50,120 nt of DNA from an uncultured Lactobacillus sp. (lineage in GTDB: Bacteria; Bacillota; Bacilli; Lactobacillales; Lactobacillaceae): the NCBI GenBank assembly GCA_948500755.1, contig CAOOYH010000011.1, forward strand, positions 1 through 50,120. The letters run 5' to 3'. Each line of letters opens with the position of its first letter. The stretch's first letter is position 1. Below the pieces are notes generated by a model. That model was not told the origin of the DNA, searched no databases, and was given only the letters and a program-made list of their open reading frames with translations. Positions 24,386 through 33,051 of this stretch are shown here, piece after piece. A program made the translations under genes and the position numbers.

Positions 24386-26908
24386 ATGGCAGTCCCAAAA
24401 AAGATTGAAGTTCGTGGTGGACGTGTTCATAACTTGAAGAATATTAATGTAGATATCCCACTTCATAAGTTTGTGGCTATTTCAGGACTTTCGGGGTCAG
24501 GAAAGTCATCCCTGGCAATGGGGATTTTATATGAAGAAGGGTCGCGCCGTTACTTGGATGCTCTATCTACCTATATGCGTCGACGGATTAAGCAAGGTGC
24601 GCAAGCGGATGTAACTAGTGTAAAACATATTCCATCTGCCTTAGCCTTGCGCCAAAGACCAAGTGTTCCTAATGAACGAGCGACTGTTGGAACAACTACT
24701 GAAACATATAATGTTTTACGGCTAATTTTTTCAAGATTAGGTTCACCGGTCTGTCCGAATGGACACCGAGTTGCCCCAAGTTTAGATATTGCAGAAGCAA
24801 TGTCTAAGTCCGGAGATGAGATGGGGCACGTTACTTGTCCAACTTGTGGTGTAAAGTTTCACGTTCCAAGTGCGGAAGATTTTTCTTTTAATTCTGATGG
24901 AGCTTGTGAGCGTTGCGGTGGAACTGGTAAGGTACGCCAATTAGACGAAAGTAAATTAATTACCGATCCCAATCTTTCGATTAGAAACGGTGCTGTAGCT
25001 TCTTGGAATTTACCAGGAAGGAACTTTATGCCAAATGTGGCTGAACATGCGGGCGTTAGAATTGACATTCCTTATAAGGATTTAACTGAGAAAGAGAAAG
25101 ATTTTGTTTTAAATGGTCCTGAAAAGAAGTACCAGATGGATTTGTTGTCAGGAACCGGTCGAGTTTTTCATAATTTTAATGCTTTATATGAAAATGCGCA
25201 TCAAGCCGTTTTAAAATCAGCTGAAAGTAGTAAAAGTGAACGAGCACAGAAACGTCTTGCAGAATTTTTTACTTATTCAACTTGTCCGGTTTGTCATGGA
25301 ACGCGTCTTCGTCCAGAACTACTTAATCAGTTAGTTAATGGAAAAAATATTGATCAAGTTCAACATATGCAACTAGGCGATTTGCCTAAATGGAGTAAAG
25401 AAGTTCTCGCTAGTCTACCAGAAAATATGCATCCCATGGCTAAAGCCTTACTCAATGAATTTATTAATAATTTGCAGCCATTACTGGATTTAGGATTAGA
25501 TTATTTAACCATGGCACGAGCTGGGAATACCTTGTCTACTGGTGAATTACAAAGAATCCAACTTGCTAGAACTTTACGTACAGAAACTACCGGAGTTTTA
25601 TACGTTTTAGATGAACCTTCAATTGGATTACATCCTGCTAATGTTGATGGATTAATTAAAGTATTGCGTAAATTAGTTGCACAAGGTAATTCCCTTGTGG
25701 TCGTTGATCATAATGTTGATATTATAAAAGCAGCTGATGAAATTATTGAAATCGGTCCTGGGTCTGGTGAAGCTGGAGGAGAAATTTTGGATCAAGGCAC
25801 TCCTTTAGAAATTGAAAAAGATCCTCAATCTTTAATTGCACCTTATTTAGATGGCAAAGCCGATTTAATGGCTCGTAAAGTTAGTGATCAAGTTAATTCC
25901 GACCAAATTACTTTTGAAGTAGATCACTATTTTAATTTACATGATATTAAAGCAGGCATTCCTGTAAATCAAATTACTGCTGTAACTGGCTTTTCAGGAG
26001 CAGGTAAGACTAGTTTAATTTTAGATTCTATTGTTCCAGCAATTAAGGCCCAGAATAAGGGAGAGCCTTTACCAAAGCAAGTTAAAGAATTTAATTCTCC
26101 TGTGCACCATGTTGTAAGTGTGGATGCTTCTCCAATTGGAAAGAGTACGCGTTCAACAGTCGCAACTTATACTTCGATTATGGATAATTTGCGTAAGCTC
26201 TTTGCTCAGCAACCTTTAGCCAAAGAAAAGCATTATACTCCAAGTTACTTCTCTTATAATAATAAAGAAGGGGCTTGTCCCACTTGTGGTGGTACCGGAA
26301 TCGTTACTTTAGATATCCAGTTTTTACCGGATATGCAACAAACATGTCCTACTTGCCATGGAGATCGATATAATCAGAAAATTCAGAAAGTTAAATGGCA
26401 TGATCTTTCAATTGTTGATGTTCTTAACTTGGATATAAACGAAGCCATTCCAATTTTTAAAGAAGTTCCAAAAATTGAACGTGATCTACTGTTATTGAAG
26501 GAAGTAGGTCTTGACTATTTACACTTAGGAGAAAGTACACCAACTTTGTCTGGTGGAGAAGCACAGAGATTAAAATTAGTAACGCACTTAAGTCAGAGAC
26601 AAGACGATACTTTATTTGTTTTTGATGAACCTACTATTGGTCTACATCCATTAGATGTAAAGGTATTAGTCCATGTAATGCAAAAACTTATTGATCAAGG
26701 CGCAACTATAATTACCATTACGCATGATCTTAACTTAATCGTTAATACTGACTACATGCTTGATTTAGGACCACGTGGTGGTGAAAATGGAGGAACCTTA
26801 GTGGCTAAAGGTAGACCATTAGAATTAATTAAAGATCCGCACAGCTTGACCGTGAAGTATTTAGCAGATTATGTAGATCAGTTTAAATTAAATAAAATAA
26901 ACAGTTAA
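24386..26908 (+). CDS. UvrA2-like twin ABC ATPase
   Basis: The 840-residue protein is related to the excision-repair damage sensor UvrA but about 100 residues shorter, as in class II (UvrA2/DrrC-like) proteins that lack the UvrB-binding region. The first ATPase half has Walker A GLSGSGKSSLA (about 34-44) and signature NTLSTGELQR. The second has GFSGAGKTSL and TLSGGEAQRLKL. Zinc-finger Cys pairs are present (CPTCGVKFH with CERCGGTGK; CPTCGGTGIV with CPTCHGDRY). UvrA2 proteins are linked to DNA-damage or DNA-binding-drug tolerance; the role here is inferred. The first signature has Thr where UvrA has Gly. It is monocistronic with its own promoter. Confidence 0.85.
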   Translation: MAVPKKIEVRGGRVHNLKNINVDIPLHKFVAISGLSGSGKSSLAMGILYEEGSRRYLDALSTYMRRRIKQGAQADVTSVKHIPSALALRQRPSVPNERATVGTTTETYNVLRLIFSRLGSPVCPNGHRVAPSLDIAEAMSKSGDEMGHVTCPTCGVKFHVPSAEDFSFNSDGACERCGGTGKVRQLDESKLITDPNLSIRNGAVASWNLPGRNFMPNVAEHAGVRIDIPYKDLTEKEKDFVLNGPEKKYQMDLLSGTGRVFHNFNALYENAHQAVLKSAESSKSERAQKRLAEFFTYSTCPVCHGTRLRPELLNQLVNGKNIDQVQHMQLGDLPKWSKEVLASLPENMHPMAKALLNEFINNLQPLLDLGLDYLTMARAGNTLSTGELQRIQLARTLRTETTGVLYVLDEPSIGLHPANVDGLIKVLRKLVAQGNSLVVVDHNVDIIKAADEIIEIGPGSGEAGGEILDQGTPLEIEKDPQSLIAPYLDGKADLMARKVSDQVNSDQITFEVDHYFNLHDIKAGIPVNQITAVTGFSGAGKTSLILDSIVPAIKAQNKGEPLPKQVKEFNSPVHHVVSVDASPIGKSTRSTVATYTSIMDNLRKLFAQQPLAKEKHYTPSYFSYNNKEGACPTCGGTGIVTLDIQFLPDMQQTCPTCHGDRYNQKIQKVKWHDLSIVDVLNLDINEAIPIFKEVPKIERDLLLLKEVGLDYLHLGESTPTLSGGEAQRLKLVTHLSQRQDDTLFVFDEPTIGLHPLDVKVLVHVMQKLIDQGATIITITHDLNLIVNTDYMLDLGPRGGENGGTLVAKGRPLELIKDPHSLTVKYLADYVDQFKLNKINS

Positions 26909-26937
26909 TAAAAAATGGAAGTAGCCAACCTAAGAAT

Positions 26938-27052
26938 TGTAGTGACCCTCGAAATTCGGACACGAATTTCGGGGGGTCTTATGACCAAATTATCTAAAGA
27001 AGATAAAAAGTATTATATTGGAGCCTATATATTTTTCATCCTTGTTAATTAG
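26938..27052 (+). mobile_element. Remnant of an insertion sequence 5' end (IS3-like, tentative)
   Basis: TGTAGTGACCC starts at 26938, followed by a hairpin (26944-26958 with 26963-26978, one bulge). ATG 26981 then encodes MTKLSKEDKK, which resembles the start of the small transposase subunit of IS3/IS150-type elements. After about ten codons the similarity ends, and a stop occurs at 27050-27052. I see no opposite end or transposase body, so only the left end survives. The family assignment rests on memory of the N-terminus. Confidence 0.5.
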
Positions 27053-27080
27053 TTAAAATTGTTAAATAATTTTGTATAAT
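27053..27080 (+). promoter_or_regulatory. Promoter of the 150-residue unknown gene
   Basis: A consensus TATAAT (27075-27080) with a weak TTAAAA (27053-27058) 16 bp upstream. Confidence 0.45.
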
Positions 27081-27122
27081 AAAGGGGCAATTCAGTAAAG
27101 TTTGAGAGGATGGAAGCATAGT

Positions 27123-27575
27123 ATGGAAAAATTAAAAGCAATTCAATTTAATTTTGAAAATTGTGAGTCTGAGCAAATTCCAATTGAGTATATTCCTTAT
27201 TTTAATTTTAAAAATGTATATACTAACTTAAGCCATCGCTGGGACCATGAAGAAGAAGATAGTGATGTCCTTAAAACAGGCCTTGAATGTGATGGGTTTA
27301 CTATGATTGCTGACTGGGATAGAGTAAATACCATTGAAACTTGGGAAGAATATAATTTAGCTGACCGGATTTCTAAATTCCATGATTTAGTTGATGTAGA
27401 TTTGATTTTTAAATCTGGAAAAACTAAAAATATTTATATGCCTTGGGAAGATGCTAACTACGGTGAATCTAACGCTTTAATGATCGTCTTAAAATCTGAT
27501 TCTAGTTCCTACGTTATTAACAGCAAGTTCAACAATAGTACATTTTTAGAAGTTTATATAGAGAAAAAAGCGTAA
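27123..27575 (+). CDS. Protein of unknown function (150 residues)
   Basis: I place the start at ATG 27123, 6 nt after GGAAG (27112-27116); the frame is open further upstream without a better site. The protein is acidic and soluble, with many aromatic residues (FNFENCESEQIPIEYIPYFN, WDHEEEDSD, ETWEEYN, YMPWEDANYGE). There is no signal peptide, membrane helix or known catalytic motif. The alternation of short hydrophobic strands suggests a compact beta-rich domain. Its promoter, ribosome site and terminator are all in place, so it is probably a real expressed gene. It lies directly after the IS remnant, which may mean it arrived with it or merely survived beside it. Confidence 0.7.
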   Translation: MEKLKAIQFNFENCESEQIPIEYIPYFNFKNVYTNLSHRWDHEEEDSDVLKTGLECDGFTMIADWDRVNTIETWEEYNLADRISKFHDLVDVDLIFKSGKTKNIYMPWEDANYGESNALMIVLKSDSSSYVINSKFNNSTFLEVYIEKKA

Positions 27576-27613
27576 GCCAATATCTTTTTTAGATGTTAGG
27601 CATACGCCTTTTT
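27571..27613 (+). terminator. Terminator of the 150-residue gene
   Basis: GCGTA-AGCC (from 27571) pairs imperfectly with GGCATACGC (to 27607), with further pairing of ATCT and AGAT inside. Five T follow. Confidence 0.65.
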
Positions 27614-27642
27614 GTTAGTCTTTGAATATGATTAAAACTCTA

Positions 27643-27975
27643 TTATTTTCTAATAAATTTTTGATCACTACTTGGAACACCATTTTTATCAGAAATGTAA
27701 CGCTCTACACGCATATGAAGATCATACTTTTTACGTAGATCGGCTAATTCTTGCATCATTGGTGAAGCATGGTGAGCGTCAAGAGATTCTTGGTTTTTCC
27801 AGCTATCAATTAGAAGAATAGTTTCAGGGTCATCTAATGGTATAAAGTACTCATATTTTTCATTTCCTGGTTCTTTTCGAATACGGTCGGCTACGCCACT
27901 ACTTTCCATTTCTTCAGCAAATTTCCGTGCACTTCCATTTTTACCGGTATAGTAAAGATTAACCGTTAATGACAT
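27643..27975 (-). CDS. Putative quinol/ABM-type monooxygenase
   Basis: The 110-residue protein has the ferredoxin-like ABM fold. It contains an LYYTGKNGSARKFAEEMESS opening, EYFIPLDDPETILLIDSWKN and the His pair ESLDAHHASPMMQELADLR typical of YcnE/YgiN-type small monooxygenases. These act on quinols or related aromatics without cofactor, or serve as stress proteins; the substrate here is unknown. The ribosome site AAGGAGG lies just upstream of ATG on the minus strand. It lies downstream of tpx in the same direction, but a hairpin separates them. Confidence 0.8.
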   Translation of the reverse strand: MSLTVNLYYTGKNGSARKFAEEMESSGVADRIRKEPGNEKYEYFIPLDDPETILLIDSWKNQESLDAHHASPMMQELADLRKKYDLHMRVERYISDKNGVPSSDQKFIRK

Positions 27976-28038
27976 ATCTAATCCTCCTTAATCATCCATC
28001 GTAGTTCCTTAGCACTTTTATATTAAAATTTAATCAAG

Positions 28039-28093
28039 AAAAAAAGAAGTGTTTATCGTTAAGATTTGAAAAAATCTGGTAAACACTTCTTTT
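28039..28093 (-). terminator. Bidirectional hairpin after tpx
   Basis: A perfect 14-bp stem (28042-28055 with 28080-28093) with an A-run on the plus strand side that becomes the T-run for tpx transcripts. Confidence 0.75.
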
Positions 28094-28113
28094 ATAAACT
28101 AATTTTGTTAATC

Positions 28114-28608
28114 TTAATGTAATTGTTTTAATTCATTTAATACTGCATCATAATTAGGTTCATGTGTAATTTCATCAACTAATTCACGGTATAAGATTTT
28201 ACCATTCGGATCAAGAACCCAAACCGAGCGAGCAAGAATGCCAGATTCTGGAATTAATAATCCAGTGGCCTTACCAAATGACAAATTTTTATCCGACATC
28301 AATTGCATATTTTTAACATCTTCGGCAGCACACCAAGTTTGCTGGTCTTCAACAGTATTAGTTGAAATAGTCAAAAAGTTAATTTCTGGAAATTTATCCA
28401 TTGTTTTATTAAAAGTTTTGGTTTGAATGCTACAAACAGGAGTATTGATATCTGGTACTACACTAATTAAACTAAACTTACCTAGCAAATCAGACTTGGT
28501 GAATTCATGATTATTCTTATCTTGTACTGTAAAATTAGGCATTTCTTCGCCAACTGCCGGCGGAGTACCTATTAATTTAACTTCTTTACCTTTAAAAGTG
28601 ATTTTCAT
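28114..28608 (-). CDS. tpx: Thiol peroxidase (atypical 2-Cys peroxiredoxin)
   Basis: The 164-residue cytosolic peroxiredoxin reduces hydrogen peroxide and organic peroxides using thioredoxin. The peroxidatic Cys59 sits in PDINTPVCSIQT and the resolving Cys93 in TWCAAEDV, the Tpx spacing. The N-terminal VKLIGTPPAVGEEMPNF and the closing Arg in ILARSVWVLD are standard. It is preceded on the minus strand by a TATAAT -10 box bracketed by two identical 14-bp repeats (see 28633-28674), suggesting a regulated promoter. Confidence 0.95.
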   Translation of the reverse strand: MKITFKGKEVKLIGTPPAVGEEMPNFTVQDKNNHEFTKSDLLGKFSLISVVPDINTPVCSIQTKTFNKTMDKFPEINFLTISTNTVEDQQTWCAAEDVKNMQLMSDKNLSFGKATGLLIPESGILARSVWVLDPNGKILYRELVDEITHEPNYDAVLNELKQLH

Positions 28609-28632
28609 AAGTTATACCCTCTCTTTCTTTTT

Positions 28633-28674
28633 ATTATCTTAAATATAGCAAATTATAGACATTATCTTAAATAT
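28633..28674 (-). promoter_or_regulatory. tpx promoter bracketed by a perfect 14-bp direct repeat
   Basis: ATTATCTTAAATAT occurs at 28633-28646 and again at 28661-28674. Between them, on the minus strand, is TATAAT (28657 to 28652). One copy fills the -35/-10 spacer and the other covers the expected transcription start. The -35 itself is poor. This is the layout of a repressor or peroxide-responsive regulator site; the regulator is not identified. Confidence 0.55.
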
Positions 28675-28780
28675 TTAGCCTAGGTAGTAAAAGACCATAC
28701 CTTAAATGCATAGATATCTAGTAGAAATAACTATTTTTAATTTATAAAGGGTAGATATAAAATAATAGATGGGAGAAATA

Positions 28781-28970
28781 ATGGGGTTTACGCAGAAAAA
28801 ATGACATTGTAACTATTCCTCGTTCTACTAATCCAGCTCATATTAAAGCTAATATTGATATCTTTGATTTTGAGTTAGATAAAGAAGATCTTAAGCAACT
28901 TCGTGCTTTAGACGAGCGTAAGCCAATTGATGGCTGGCCAGCAGAAATGCGAGAAGATGAGGATTATTAA
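28781..28970 (+). pseudogene. Aldo/keto reductase C-terminal fragment
   Basis: GGGAGAAATA and ATG 28781 are followed by a few codons that run straight into an AKR C-terminus (TQKNDIVTIPRSTNPAHIKA, then DFELDKEDLKQLRALDERKP). A run of six A at 28795-28800, one too many, shifts the frame and gives TGA after seven codons. More than three quarters of the gene is missing. A promoter-like AT-rich stretch precedes it, so a 5' end and a 3' end appear to have been joined by deletion. Confidence 0.88.
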
Positions 28971-28984
28971 GCTGAAAAACATAA

Positions 28985-29035
28985 AAGAATAATTGTAGTC
29001 TCATAGATGGTATGAGATAGACAATTACTCTTTTT
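28985..29035 (+). terminator. Terminator shared by AKR fragment and LysR remnant
   Basis: A long imperfect stem (AGAATAATTGT and CTCATA on the 5' side pair with TATGAG and ACAATTACTCT on the 3' side) ends in a T-run at 29031-29035. It lies between two convergent broken genes. Confidence 0.75.
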
Positions 29036-29041
29036 CATTAC

Positions 29042-29904
29042 TTAATTACTAAGCGAGTCCCGTAATTTTTCTAAAAATAAGTTACCTAAATTAGATAGCT
29101 TACGATTCTTCTTCCAAATAACAATATTCGGATCAGTAACTTTTGGAGATAGAGGGCGAGTAGTTAAACCCTCTAGTTTCTTATCATATAAATTATTGTA
29201 AGAAATTTGAACGCTATGACCTTCACCAGCTAAAAGAGACGTAGTATAAGCTAAATTACTGTTTGCAACCGTATGAACTTGATCATATAAATTACCCCAC
29301 CAGTTTCTAAATTTGTCATTAACTAAGTTTTGCCTAGAAGAGATAATAGGATATTCAATTAAATCAGTTGGGGTAATCTTATCTTTTTGGGCTAATGGTA
29401 GGTTTTCACTAAAGATGGCATAGAACTGATTTCTATCTGGCAAAATTAAACTTTCAAAATCTTCTATTGGGCAATCACCCATAATAATTCCAAAATCAAG
29501 AGAACCAGCGTTTACTTTAGCCTCAATATCGTCAGCATTACCATCATAAAAGTTAAAGTGAACTTGCGGTGTAGTTTGAATAATTTTAGTAATTGATTTA
29601 ATGACAAATGATTATCCTGTACCGATATTTAAGTTACCGGTAATTAGCTTAGAACTAGTTAAAGCTTGGGCGGTTTGTTCTTCCATATCAATCATTTCTT
29701 GAGCACGATCGCGTAAAAAGTAGCCCTCTTCTGTTAAAGAAATTTGTCGGTGACCACGGGTAAATAAAGTAACGCCAAGTTCTTCTTCCAAATCTTTGAT
29801 CTGTTTTGATAGAGAAGGTTGGGCAATATGGAGACTCTCAGCAGCCTTACTAATGTTTTTTTCTTGACAGACAGCTAAAAGTAACGCAGTACTTTAAGTT
29901 CCAT
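29042..29904 (-). pseudogene. LysR-type transcriptional regulator, frameshift plus nonsense
   Basis: On the minus strand AGGAGG (plus-strand TCCTCC, 29912-29917) lies 7 nt before ATG 29904. The helix-turn-helix region is readable as MELKVLRYF, then in another frame VCQEKNISKAAESLHIAQPS and LSKQIKDLEEELGVTLFTRG. One T has been lost from the codon run after RYF, giving an immediate TAG. Later GTGQSFV reads GTG-stop-SFV, with TAA at 29612-29614 (CAA to TAA). The ligand-binding half is otherwise intact to 29042. Two independent lesions argue for true decay. It diverges from the broken SDR gene, which it probably once controlled. Confidence 0.9.
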
Positions 29905-30019
29905 TAATTAATCCTCCTATAGTTACTATTTATATTTCAATATATATTTTCAATCTTTCACATAGATAACTTTTACTTTTATAGTACTAATTAAAGAGAA
30001 AAAAATGAAGGAGGAAATA

Positions 30020-30339
30020 ATGAGTGTGAAAGATAAAGTAATTATTATGGGAGCGTCGAGTGGAGAGCTGCAACGACGTTTAGCTAATCATGGTTCTAAA
30101 TTTGCTGTCCGTGCAATTACGGAGGGCTTAAGACTTCAATTATTTCTCCAGGTGCTGTTCGCACAGCATTATTCAATTCAATTAATGATCCTAAAAATCG
30201 TCAAGCTGAAATTGAAGTTGAAAAAATAATCGGCTTAGATCCAGAACAAATTGCTAAAACAGTAGCTTATGCCATTGATATAGCTAAAGATACAGATGTG
30301 AACGAGATCATTATTCGTCCAATTGGACAAGGTGTTTAA
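30020..30339 (+). pseudogene. Short-chain dehydrogenase/reductase with large internal deletion
   Basis: AAGGAGG precedes ATG 30020. The Rossmann start MSVKDKVIIMGASSG is present, then a jump straight to FAVRAITEGLR, which normally follows the catalytic YxxxK. Roughly 130 residues, including the active-site Ser and Tyr, are lost. A second small lesion after EGLR shifts the frame, and the rest (IISPGAVRTALFNSINDPKN to IIRPIGQGV) continues in the new frame to 30339. Divergent from the LysR remnant. Confidence 0.9.
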
Positions 30340-30445
30340 AAGGATTTTATTGGAGTTTAGAAGTATGTAAATTTGTTTTGAACTAATAATTGTGATAATA
30401 ATAGATAAAACTTAACACTTTACTATAAGTAAGAAGGTCGATTTT

Positions 30446-31708
30446 ATGCCTATCAAAAAGCCATTAGCAGATTTGATCCGACCAAAAAATTTATCGCAAT
30501 TTGTAGGTCAAACTAAGCTAATTTCTGAAGGAAAGCCCCTTTATCAAATTATCAAAAATCATGTTCCAATTTCGCTCTTATTATGGGGACCACCTGGAAC
30601 AGGAAAAACAAGTCTAGCGCAAATTATCGCTCGAGAGTATGACTATCCATTAGCCACTTTTAATGCTTCGATTGATAATAAAGCAAAGCTGATGCAAATC
30701 ATTAATACTTATTCATACCAATCGTTTGTTCTACTAATTGATGAAATTCATCGCATGACGACAACACTGCAGGATTATCTTCTGCCTTATTTAGAGAACG
30801 GGCAAATTCTTTTAATTGGGGCAACTACTGAAAATCCGATTATGTCAATTGTTCCTGCTGTCCGCTCACGTTGTCAGATTTTTGAATTTGAGACTTTAGA
30901 TGATAAGGATATTAGTCAGGTTTTAATCCGGGCTCTAAAAGAAGTATTCCAGTTAGAAGAAAAGCAAATAGATAAAGAAGCAATTACTATTATTGCTCGC
31001 TCAGCTGATGGGGATTTGCGTGTAGCATTAAATTTATTAGAAAGTATCCATGCAGTTAATGGTGACGAGATTTCAATTGAAAGTGTTAAGGAATTTGTAA
31101 AAGGCCAACATTTTGCTTATGACAGAAAAGCAACTAAGCATTATGATTATTTAGCAGCTTATTCAGATTCAATGGCTGGGTCCGATACTGATGCAGCCTT
31201 GTATTATCTTACCGTCTTACTTAAAAACGGGGATCTACCATCAGTAGTACGACGTTTGCGAGAAATTCCATACACATACGTTGGCTTAGCCAATCCAGAA
31301 CAAGTAACGCAAATAGTAGTTGCCGCTAATCAAGCAGAAAAAATAGGGATGCCAAAGGCAAAATATCCTTTAATGTTTGCGACTATGTTAATGTGTTTGT
31401 CCCCTAAGTCAGGTGCTTTTGATGAAATTTGGGAAAAGCTTGATAAAGATACTACTCATCCTAATGAGCATCCCATGCCACGTGGATTACGAGATATGCA
31501 TTACAAACATTCAGAAGAAATAACTGGTGGTGGGTTGATAGATAATCCATTTACACAATCATTTCAAATTGCAAAACAAAATTACATGCCGAAAGGTCTT
31601 GAAGGCAAAAGATATTACTTTGCAAAAGATAATGTTAATGAGAAAAAGCTCGAACAACAATATTTGAAACTTCATAAATATATTTATGGTAAGAAATATG
31701 GAGAGTAG
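30446..31708 (+). CDS. rarA: Replication-associated recombination protein A (RarA/MgsA)
   Basis: The 420-residue AAA+ ATPase related to clamp-loader subunits acts at stalled replication forks. Features: LADLIRPKNLSQFVGQ at the N-terminus, Walker A GPPGTGKT (48-55), Walker B LLIDEIHR, sensor 1 GATTENP, arginine-finger region VRSRCQIFEF, and a C-terminal tetramerisation domain rich in Lys, Tyr and His. The length is usual for Firmicutes RarA. Ribosome site AAGAAGG upstream. It is followed 51 bp later by the amidohydrolase gene with no terminator between, so read-through is possible. Confidence 0.93.
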   Translation: MPIKKPLADLIRPKNLSQFVGQTKLISEGKPLYQIIKNHVPISLLLWGPPGTGKTSLAQIIAREYDYPLATFNASIDNKAKLMQIINTYSYQSFVLLIDEIHRMTTTLQDYLLPYLENGQILLIGATTENPIMSIVPAVRSRCQIFEFETLDDKDISQVLIRALKEVFQLEEKQIDKEAITIIARSADGDLRVALNLLESIHAVNGDEISIESVKEFVKGQHFAYDRKATKHYDYLAAYSDSMAGSDTDAALYYLTVLLKNGDLPSVVRRLREIPYTYVGLANPEQVTQIVVAANQAEKIGMPKAKYPLMFATMLMCLSPKSGAFDEIWEKLDKDTTHPNEHPMPRGLRDMHYKHSEEITGGGLIDNPFTQSFQIAKQNYMPKGLEGKRYYFAKDNVNEKKLEQQYLKLHKYIYGKKYGE

Positions 31709-31759
31709 GTCATTTTAATAATTATGCTAAAATGAAGGTGAAAGAGAAAAGAAGGTAAT

Positions 31760-32674
31760 ATGATGAAAATAGATGCATTTGCACATATTTTAACACCTGA
31801 TTTTTATCAGACTATGTTAAAAATCGATGCTACAATTCCACAAAAATATCCTTTTATAAAGATAGAGACTCTAGTTGATTTAAATCAAAGAATAGCTAAT
31901 TGGCCGGATAAAAATACTAAGCAGGTAATTTCATTTGCTAATATTAATCCAGAAGACTTTGTAGATGGAGAGAAAGCTAGTCAAATTGCACAAGAAGCAA
32001 ATCAAGAACTGTCCACTATTGTAGCTTCTTATCCTGATTATTTTGAAGCGGGAGTAGGGATGCTAGCGTTAAATAATGTTCCTGCTTCGCTCGAGATCTT
32101 AGAAAAGATTAAGACCGATAAAAACTTAGTTGGCGCACAGATTTTTACTCGTCATTTAGGTAAAAGTATTGCTGATCCTGAATTTGAACCAATTCTATTG
32201 AAAGCAGCTGAGCTGCATCTTCCTTTATGGCTACATCCCGTTTTTGATAATCGAAAGCCAGATAATAATCTAGTGTTTTCTTGGGAATATGAATTGTCGC
32301 AAGCAATGCTTCAACTTGTTCAAAGTGATATTTTCAAAAAAGCTCCCAACTTAAAGATTCTTGTTCATCATGCAGGTGCTATGGTTCCCTTCTTTAGTGG
32401 TAGAATTGATCACATTTTAGATCCAGAGCATGCTGAGATGTTTAAGAATTTTTATGTTGATACGGCTATTCTAGGTAATACGCCAGCTTTACAATTAACA
32501 ATAGATTATTTTGGCATTAATCATGTCTTGTTTGGAACTGATGCTCCGTTTGCAGTAATGCCATCGGGAGCTGATGAGATTGTATCTAATGCAATTGAAA
32601 ATCTAGATATCTCTGATTTATATGATAAAAAGATCTTTGAAACTAATTATTATCATATGCTTGAGAGACAATAA
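31760..32674 (+). CDS. Amidohydrolase-2 family metal hydrolase/decarboxylase
   Basis: The 304-residue TIM-barrel protein of the ACMSD/amidohydrolase-2 type has likely metal and catalytic residues His159 (LWLHPVFDN), His203-His204 (LVHHAGAM) and Asp261 (FGTDAPFAV). The first strand reads IDAFAHI: the second His of the HxH pair (His9) is present, but the first is Phe7. A non-hydrolytic or single-metal decarboxylase chemistry like that of related resorcylate decarboxylases is therefore more likely than classic amide hydrolysis. The substrate is not evident. A small gene follows after 17 bp and is probably co-transcribed. Confidence 0.82.
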   Translation: MMKIDAFAHILTPDFYQTMLKIDATIPQKYPFIKIETLVDLNQRIANWPDKNTKQVISFANINPEDFVDGEKASQIAQEANQELSTIVASYPDYFEAGVGMLALNNVPASLEILEKIKTDKNLVGAQIFTRHLGKSIADPEFEPILLKAAELHLPLWLHPVFDNRKPDNNLVFSWEYELSQAMLQLVQSDIFKKAPNLKILVHHAGAMVPFFSGRIDHILDPEHAEMFKNFYVDTAILGNTPALQLTIDYFGINHVLFGTDAPFAVMPSGADEIVSNAIENLDISDLYDKKIFETNYYHMLERQ

Positions 32675-32691
32675 AGGAGAGAGTGAGTATT

Positions 32692-32922
32692 ATGACCGCA
32701 AATGAAAAAATTATCGCACTAGTTAAGCCTGAGTATTTAAATAAAATACCTAAGATTTTTCGTAAGCACGCGACTGAAAATACTTGTAAATTAATTGCTA
32801 AGGAGCATCCGGATTTATATAAAGCTTTTGAAGAAGAAGCTAGTGCAGAAGAAAAAGAAGAAATGAAAAAAATAGTAAATGGTATTTTCGAAGAACGAAT
32901 GAAAAAACATAAAATGCTGTAA
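32692..32922 (+). CDS. Small acidic/basic helical protein of unknown function
   Basis: The start at ATG 32692 is preferred (76 residues). GTG 32683 lies only 3 nt after AAGGAG and is less likely. The protein is highly charged and helical (HPDLYKAFEEEASAEEKEEM, FEERMKKHK), with an N-terminal NEKIIALVKPEYLNKIPKIF. There is no signal peptide, membrane helix or recognised domain. The tight spacing behind the amidohydrolase gene and the shared terminator suggest a functional pairing, for example as a small accessory subunit, which is only inference. Confidence 0.7.
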   Translation: MTANEKIIALVKPEYLNKIPKIFRKHATENTCKLIAKEHPDLYKAFEEEASAEEKEEMKKIVNGIFEERMKKHKML

Positions 32923-32962
32923 AAGCAATCTTCAGCAATTCTTGCTGTTGATTGCTTTTTTT
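32921..32962 (+). terminator. Terminator of the amidohydrolase unit
   Basis: An 18-bp stem with two mismatches (32921-32938 with 32942-32959) begins inside the stop codon and ends in a run of T. Confidence 0.9.
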
Positions 32963-33051
32963 GTGCATAAAATAATAGCTCATATTTCTATTCATGCTTA
33001 CTAAGTGATACATTAAAAATGAAAGAATATAGGTAGATTGGAGGATTTGAT

